A DNA stretch of 64,000 nt from JAJAZB01 sp965249815 (GTDB lineage: Bacteria; Bacteroidota; Bacteroidia; Cytophagales; Spirosomataceae), in NCBI GenBank assembly GCA_965249815.1, contig CBDFMV010000001.1, forward strand, positions 23,556 to 87,555. The letters are read 5' to 3'. Below are positions 59,501 to 64,000 of the stretch, in pieces (positions within the stretch are counted from its first letter, which is position 1; each line of letters starts with the position of its first letter). A program made the position numbers and the translations under genes. The notes beneath the pieces are model-generated. The model was given only the letters and a program-made list of their open reading frames with translations. It searched no databases and was not told the DNA's origin.

Positions 59501-60019
59501 TCAGAACTTGAACGTGGCTCCGAGGCGGAAGTTGGTTGAACCCCCACCGCCGAGTTCGACGAACCCGCCGACGGCGTCGGTAAAGTAGTACCGACCGCCC
59601 ACGAAGCCCGTGAAATAGGCTCCGCTGCCGTAGGAGCCTGCCAGACCGTTGAAGGCGCTGTCGCTCCATTTGAAATTGCGGTAGCCCAGGCCCAGACCAG
59701 CGTAGAGGTCTACTTTGTCGTTTTGAATGTTGAGCAGTTCGTTGAAGTGGTACGAACCGCGTACGCCGATGTAAATAATCGAGAATTTATAACCTACCGC
59801 GTACGTGTGCGAGAAGTAATCGAGGTTGGCACCGGCACTGATGACATCGGTAAAACCGTGCTCGAACGAAGCGCCGATGGGAATACCGCCGCTGTAGTAC
59901 GAGTTCAGGCCGATGCCGACGTTGAGCAGGTTGTCGCCCTGCTTGTAACCCTGGGCAAAGGTTTGGCTCGCGCCGAGGACAAAGACGAACAGAGCAGCAA
60001 GGGTGAGTAGTTTTTTCAT
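59501..60019 (-). CDS. Outer-membrane beta-barrel protein
   Basis: A 172-residue protein with a signal peptide (MKKLLTLAALFVFVLGASQTFA). It has eight or so amphipathic strands (NLLNVGIGLNSYYSG, ISAGANLDYFSHTYAVGY, VDLYAGLGLGYRNFKW) and the terminal NFRLGATFKF with a C-terminal Phe, as expected for barrel insertion. It resembles OmpW/OmpX-like barrels common in Bacteroidota. The function is not determined. Confidence 0.85.
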   Translation of the reverse strand: MKKLLTLAALFVFVLGASQTFAQGYKQGDNLLNVGIGLNSYYSGGIPIGASFEHGFTDVISAGANLDYFSHTYAVGYKFSIIYIGVRGSYHFNELLNIQNDKVDLYAGLGLGYRNFKWSDSAFNGLAGSYGSGAYFTGFVGGRYYFTDAVGGFVELGGGGSTNFRLGATFKF

Positions 60020-60254
60020 GACGTTTTACGGTTTTTAGGGATTGTACAACGGTTTTATGTTTTCGGCTTGAAAGGTAGACGGAAACCATTCGAGAATCCA
60101 AAAGGAGGCCCGTTTTTTTGCCCGAACACTTAGCAAACGGTAAAAAACGCTTAACAAACGGGGCCAAAGGCGCTAAAAAATGGTATGCGTGCCGAATACC
60201 TTTCTGATTTCCGTATTTTTACCAACCCGATACGCTGGGAGGGAATCGTGACTT

Positions 60255-60740
60255 ATGAAAGCCGAAGAAACCGTCGATTACCACATTAAAGCGGGTTGGC
60301 ACGCCATCAACCGGATGTACAACGCCTACGCCGCTCCCTACGACATGACGATGGCCATTGGCTACGTGCTGCTGAACATCGACAAAAATGGCACACCCGC
60401 GACAAAAATCGCCCCGGCGTTGGGCCTCGAACCCCGCAGCCTGACGCGGATGTTGAAATCACTCGAAGAAAAAGGCTGGATTCGGCGCGTGGCCGACGGG
60501 TCGGACAAGCGCGTGGTCAACGTTTTTCTGACGGACGAGGGCAAGCGCAAGCGCGACCGCGCCCGTCAGGGCGTCATCGAGTTCAACACGTTCGTGCAGC
60601 AGCAGGTGAGCGCCGAACACCTAACCGTATTTTTCGACGTGATGCGCACCATTGGCCGGGCGGTGGAGCAGGCTACGTCCACGAGTCTTTCCGGCGTTGA
60701 GGTCAGTGCGGCAGCCCTGCCCGAACTGCTCGAAAGCTGA
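60255..60740 (+). CDS. MarR-family transcriptional regulator
   Basis: A 161-residue MarR: helix YHIKAGWHAINRMYNAYA, winged helix ATKIAPALGLEPRSLTRMLKSLEEKGWI, wing RRVADGSDKRVVNVFLTDEG. In related genomes such a regulator heads beta-oxidation operons, and the long 3-hydroxyacyl-CoA dehydrogenase gene downstream supports this. Here a DUF2721 gene and a repeat-bracketed DUF559 gene lie between. Confidence 0.88.
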   Translation: MKAEETVDYHIKAGWHAINRMYNAYAAPYDMTMAIGYVLLNIDKNGTPATKIAPALGLEPRSLTRMLKSLEEKGWIRRVADGSDKRVVNVFLTDEGKRKRDRARQGVIEFNTFVQQQVSAEHLTVFFDVMRTIGRAVEQATSTSLSGVEVSAAALPELLES

Positions 60741-60768
60741 ACGAATCCTTTGCTTTTCGCTCTGAATC

Positions 60769-61332
60769 ATGGAACTGACGCTTTCCACGCCGGCCATTCT
60801 GTTTTCCACGGCGGCGATTTTCATGCTGGGTTTCACTAACCGCTTCACGGCCACGGCGAAGGTCATCCGTGACCTCCACGCGCTTTACCAGGATGCCGCT
60901 CCCAACAAAATCGTGCTCATCGAGCAAATCCGGACGCTGCAATACCGCGTCCGGCTGATTCGCAATATGCAGTTTCTGGGTGTGATGAGTCTGTTTGTCA
61001 GTATTTTATGCATGATTTCGATTTACGCCCAGTGGCAGATGCTGGCAGGCTGGATGTTTGGAGCGGCGCTGTTCCTGCAAGCAGCGGCGCTGGCCATTTC
61101 GGTGTACGAAATCTCGCTCTCCATCGAAGCGCTGAAGATTGAATTGTCCGACATGGAGCACATTCTGGGCGAGCAATCGACGGTGAGAAGATTGCGGGAC
61201 GTGGTGTTTCGGCGGCGGCGGAAGCAATATTCTCGCCCCGATCACCCCCTGCCCCCTCAAGGGGGTTCTTCATTGCCAGTAAAAAACCCCCTTGAGGGGG
61301 CAGGGGGTGATCGGGCAGGAAGTACCAAATAA
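60769..61332 (+). CDS. DUF2721 membrane protein with repeat-derived C-terminus
   Basis: A 187-residue protein. Residues 1-about 150 match DUF2721: an N-terminal helix (PAILFSTAAIFMLGFTNRF), FLGVMSLFVSILCMISIYA, GAALFLQAAALAISVYEISLS and a cytoplasmic tail. From residue about 157 to the stop the coding sequence is the 73-bp palindromic repeat (61240-61312) plus 18 bases, giving DHPLPPQGGSSLPVKNPLEG. The true ancestral end was probably near residue 156. The function of DUF2721 is unknown. Confidence 0.8.
   Translation: MELTLSTPAILFSTAAIFMLGFTNRFTATAKVIRDLHALYQDAAPNKIVLIEQIRTLQYRVRLIRNMQFLGVMSLFVSILCMISIYAQWQMLAGWMFGAALFLQAAALAISVYEISLSIEALKIELSDMEHILGEQSTVRRLRDVVFRRRRKQYSRPDHPLPPQGGSSLPVKNPLEGAGGDRAGSTK
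61240..61312. repeat. 73-bp palindromic repeat, left of DUF559
   Basis: Differs from 61746-61818 at 4 of 73 positions and lies in the same orientation. It is itself an inverted repeat with core ccccctgccccctcaaggggg. A related core is seen at 34156-34225. Confidence 0.92.
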
Positions 61333-61345
61333 CCCCCTAATTCAG

Positions 61346-61747
61346 ATGGAAACTGACCTGTTTCTCGGAGCCTCAAAACTCATTTTTGAACGGGCCAAAC
61401 TGTTGCGTTCCCAAATGACCAAAGCCGAGGAAATGGTATGGCAGCACTTAAGAAATAATCAATTGAAAGGGTTTCACTTTCGCCGTCAGCACCCACTTCT
61501 ACATTACATTGCTGATTTCTATTGTCACGAAGCTAAACTCGTCGTTGAGTTGGATGGAAGTGTACATGACGAAGCCGGACAGATACAATTGGATGAAGGA
61601 AGAACATTTGAACTGTTGGAGTTTGGAATCAACGTGATACGGTTTAGCAACGAACAGGTTTTAATCGATTTAGAAACAGTTTTACAAGAGATTTCGGCCC
61701 GGTTACCTAACGTTGCCACCCGCAGCCGAAGGCCAAACCGCGGCTGA
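61346..61747 (+). CDS. DUF559 endonuclease-like protein
   Basis: A 133-residue protein of the DUF559 / very-short-patch-repair endonuclease fold: LLRSQMTKAEEMVWQHLRNNQLKGFHFRRQHPL, then IADFYCHEAKLVVELDGSVH (active-site Asp and Glu-x-Asp) and INVIRFSNEQVL. AT-rich compared with neighbours. Start 33 bp after the left 73-bp repeat; its stop codon TGA is formed with the right repeat. Such genes are scattered in bacterial genomes and thought to be mobile. Confidence 0.85.
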   Translation: METDLFLGASKLIFERAKLLRSQMTKAEEMVWQHLRNNQLKGFHFRRQHPLLHYIADFYCHEAKLVVELDGSVHDEAGQIQLDEGRTFELLEFGINVIRFSNEQVLIDLETVLQEISARLPNVATRSRRPNRG

Positions 61748-61818
61748 TCACCCCCTGCCCCCTCAAGGGGGTTCTTCGCTGCCAGTAAAGAACCCCCTTG
61801 AGGGGGCAGGGGGTAATC
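61746..61818. repeat. 73-bp palindromic repeat, right of DUF559
   Basis: Second copy; see 61240-61312. It overlaps the last two bases of the DUF559 stop codon. Confidence 0.92.
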
Positions 61819-61868
61819 ACCTATAACTCAACCCTTTTTCAACCTAAAAACCACGTCCACAACCTCGC

Positions 61869-64000
61869 ATGAACCGCACCATCCGCAAAGTCGCCGTGCT
61901 CGGCTCGGGCATCATGGGGTCGCGCATTGCGGCCCACTTCGCCAACATCGGCTGCGAAGTGTTGTTGCTCGACATCGTGCCGCGCGAACTGACCCCCGCC
62001 GAAACAGCTAAAGGCCTGACGCTTGAAAACAAGGCCGTCCGCAACCGGCTCGTGACCGAAGCGTTTCAGAACACGCTTAAAGCCAGTCCGGCGGCTCTCT
62101 ACAGCCCCGCCTTCGCCGACCGCATCACCCTCGGCAACTTCGACGACGATTTGCCGAAAATCGCCACCTGCGACTGGACGATCGAGGTCGTCGTGGAGCG
62201 GCTCGACATCAAAAAAGCCCTGTTCGAGCGCGTGGAGCAGCACCGCAAGCCAGGCACGCTGATTACCTCCAATACCTCGGGCATTCCAATTCACCTGATG
62301 GCCGAAGGCCGGAGCGACGATTTCCGGCGGCACTTCGGCGGCACGCACTTCTTCAACCCGCCGCGCTACCTGCGGCTGCTCGAAATTATTCCCACGCCCG
62401 AAACTTCCCCGGAAGTCGCTGATTTTCTGATGGATTACGGTTCGCGGTTTTTGGGAAAAACCACGGTTTTAGCCAAAGACACGCCCGCCTTCATCGCCAA
62501 CCGCGTCGGGATTTACGCGTTGATGCAGACGATGAAAGTGACCGAAGCACTCGGCCTGACCGTCGAGGAAGTGGACCGGCTCACGAGCGACATCGTCGGG
62601 CGGCCCAAGTCGGGCACGTTCCGGCTGAGCGACGTGGTCGGGCTGGACACGACCGTCCATGTGGCCAACAACCTCAAAACCCTCGAACACGACGAAAGCC
62701 GCGCTACCTTCGAACTGCCCGGCATGGTGCAGAAACTGATGAGCGAAAAGTGGCTTGGCGACAAAACCGGGCAGGGTTTTTACAAAAAAGTGAAGGCGGC
62801 GGGCGCTCCCGGCCAGGGCGGCAAATCCGAAATTCTGGCCCTCGACCTGAAAAGCTTCGAATACCGGCCTTCGCAGAAGCCCAAATTCGACGTGTTCGAG
62901 AAGGCGAAGAAAATTGACAAGCTCGCCGACCGTTTCCCCGTGCTGCTGGCCGACAAGGGCAAGGCGGGCGAATTTTACCGCAAAACCTTCGCCGACGGCT
63001 TCCGGTACGTCACGAACCGCATTCCCGAAATTTCGGACGAACTGTTCCGCATCGACGAGGCCATCAAAGCCGGATTCGGCTGGCAAATGGGCCTGTTTGA
63101 GACCTGGGACGCGATTGGGCTGAAGCGCGGTATCGAACTCATCGAAGCCGAAGGCCAGAAACCCGCGCCGTGGGTGTACGAACTGGCCAAGGCGGGGAAC
63201 ACCTCGTTTTACAAAGTCGAAAACGGGCGGAAGCAGTACTACGACATTCCCTCGAAAAGCTACCTGCCCATTCCCGGTCAGGAAAGCTTCATCATTCTCG
63301 AAAACCGGTCGGAAAACGTCGTCTGGAAAAACGCCGAATCGACCGTGTACGACCTCGGCGACGGGGTGCTGGGGCTGGAGTTTCGCTCCAAAATGAACAC
63401 CTTCGGCGCGCCGGTGGTCGAGGGCGTCCACAAAGCCATCAGCCTGGCCGAGAAGGACTTCCGCGGGCTGGTCATCGGCAACGATTCGACCGAGGCCTTC
63501 AGCGCCGGGGCCAACCTCGGAATGCTGTTCATGTTTGCCGTCGAGCAGGAATTCGACGAAGTCAACCTGATGATCGCCCAGTTTCAGCAAACGATGATGC
63601 GGGCGCGGTACTCGTCCATCCCGGTCGTGACGGCTCCGCACACGCTGGCGCTGGGGGGGGGCTGCGAAATCTGCCTCCACGCCGACCGCGTCGTGGCCGC
63701 CGCCGAAACGTACGTGGGTTTGGTCGAAGTGGGCGTTGGCCTGATTCCCGCCGGGGGTGGCACGAAGGAAATGGCCGCCCGCTGCTCGGATTTGTACCAG
63801 AAAGGCGATCCCGAACTCAATATTTTGCAAACCGCCTTCATGAACATCGCCACGGCGAAAGTATCGACCTCGGCCCAGGAGGCGCTGGAAATGAACTACC
63901 TCCGTCGAGGCGACGAAATCGTGGTGAACCGCAGCCGCTTGCTGGCCGAGGCCAAAAAAGCCGTTATCGAGCTTGCCGACGAAGGCTACACCCAGCCTAA
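61869..64000 (+). CDS. 3-hydroxyacyl-CoA dehydrogenase / enoyl-CoA hydratase, 3' partial
   Basis: At least 710 residues, running off the right edge with no stop. The N-terminal half is a 3-hydroxyacyl-CoA dehydrogenase (VAVLGSGIMGSRIAAHFANIG Rossmann motif, FFNPPRYLRLLEIIPT, ANRVGIYALMQTM). The C-terminal half is a crotonase-fold enoyl-CoA hydratase (VIGNDSTEAFSAGANLGML, TLALGGGCEICLHADR oxyanion loop, GVGLIPAGGGTKEMAAR). The dehydrogenase-first order is as in FadN of Bacillus (about 790 aa). It belongs to fatty-acid beta-oxidation and likely answers to the MarR gene upstream. Confidence 0.92.
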   Translation, partial: MNRTIRKVAVLGSGIMGSRIAAHFANIGCEVLLLDIVPRELTPAETAKGLTLENKAVRNRLVTEAFQNTLKASPAALYSPAFADRITLGNFDDDLPKIATCDWTIEVVVERLDIKKALFERVEQHRKPGTLITSNTSGIPIHLMAEGRSDDFRRHFGGTHFFNPPRYLRLLEIIPTPETSPEVADFLMDYGSRFLGKTTVLAKDTPAFIANRVGIYALMQTMKVTEALGLTVEEVDRLTSDIVGRPKSGTFRLSDVVGLDTTVHVANNLKTLEHDESRATFELPGMVQKLMSEKWLGDKTGQGFYKKVKAAGAPGQGGKSEILALDLKSFEYRPSQKPKFDVFEKAKKIDKLADRFPVLLADKGKAGEFYRKTFADGFRYVTNRIPEISDELFRIDEAIKAGFGWQMGLFETWDAIGLKRGIELIEAEGQKPAPWVYELAKAGNTSFYKVENGRKQYYDIPSKSYLPIPGQESFIILENRSENVVWKNAESTVYDLGDGVLGLEFRSKMNTFGAPVVEGVHKAISLAEKDFRGLVIGNDSTEAFSAGANLGMLFMFAVEQEFDEVNLMIAQFQQTMMRARYSSIPVVTAPHTLALGGGCEICLHADRVVAAAETYVGLVEVGVGLIPAGGGTKEMAARCSDLYQKGDPELNILQTAFMNIATAKVSTSAQEALEMNYLRRGDEIVVNRSRLLAEAKKAVIELADEGYTQP

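Noticed and set aside
62469..63830. 453-codon minus-strand open frame near the right end
   Set aside because: Opposite the 3-hydroxyacyl-CoA dehydrogenase frame, which has full Rossmann and crotonase motifs and simply lacks a stop inside the window.

Overview
The window is chromosomal DNA of a high-GC member of the Bacteroidota, most likely the Cytophagales. The evidence is family content and signals: several promoters of the Bacteroidota TANNTTTG type, a C25 (gingipain/PorU-type) peptidase with a type IX secretion C-terminal domain, a 7TMR-DISM histidine kinase, a CcmB-C-D-E-F haem module, DUF4136 and PspC/DUF2807 proteins, and many palindromic intergenic repeats. No rRNA, tRNA, CRISPR array, prophage or recognisable IS transposase was seen. 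Genus cannot be named from sequence alone.

Layout. 1-6022: the end of a DUF2236-DUF5995 fusion, a 7TMR-DISM kinase, and a FIST sensor protein followed by a soluble kinase. 6025-21915: an accessory island. It holds a split transmembrane nSTAND NTPase plus WD40 pair on the minus strand, a Uma2 protein, an AT-rich exported trypsin-like protease, a CHAT protease, an AraC/SnoaL/YHS/UDG block, a fused nSTAND-TM-WD40 protein, and an exported caspase-like protease. 21920-31157: mostly housekeeping genes (GT87, aroB, lgt, yidD, a second Uma2, a CNNM/CBS protein, ccmF). 31167-31986: an AT-rich two-gene insert splitting ccmF from ccmE-D-C-B (32017-34146). 34467-36896: feoAB. 38955-42162: a methylation-type arsenic operon (arsR, an arsN-like GNAT, arsM, an aquaporin, a metallophosphoesterase). 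42327-54916: nnr, PspC/DUF2807 with its PadR regulator, a TIM-barrel isomerase, the C25 peptidase, and a divergent sugar kinase/MFS pair. 54917-64000: a probable small RNA, an Omp85 protein, sixA-like, prfC, a frameshifted pseudogene, an OMP, MarR, DUF2721, a DUF559 endonuclease bracketed by 73-bp repeats, and the start of a long 3-hydroxyacyl-CoA dehydrogenase that runs off the window.

The most interesting region is the island. Two paralogous NTPases have cytoplasmic nSTAND domains and one transmembrane helix. In one locus the WD40 sensor is fused after the helix; in the other it is a separate protein with its own signal peptide. Both arrangements put the propeller outside the cytoplasm. The caspase and the trypsin also carry signal peptides, while the CHAT protease does not. 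I read this as an envelope-spanning STAND/protease conflict or signalling system related to the STAND-caspase-CHAT-trypsin networks known from multicellular bacteria. That reading is inference.

A second theme is repeat activity. Palindromic elements sit in most intergenic gaps. One is inserted in frame in a kinase ATPase domain, one has become the C-terminus of a DUF2721 protein, and one pair brackets a DUF559 gene.
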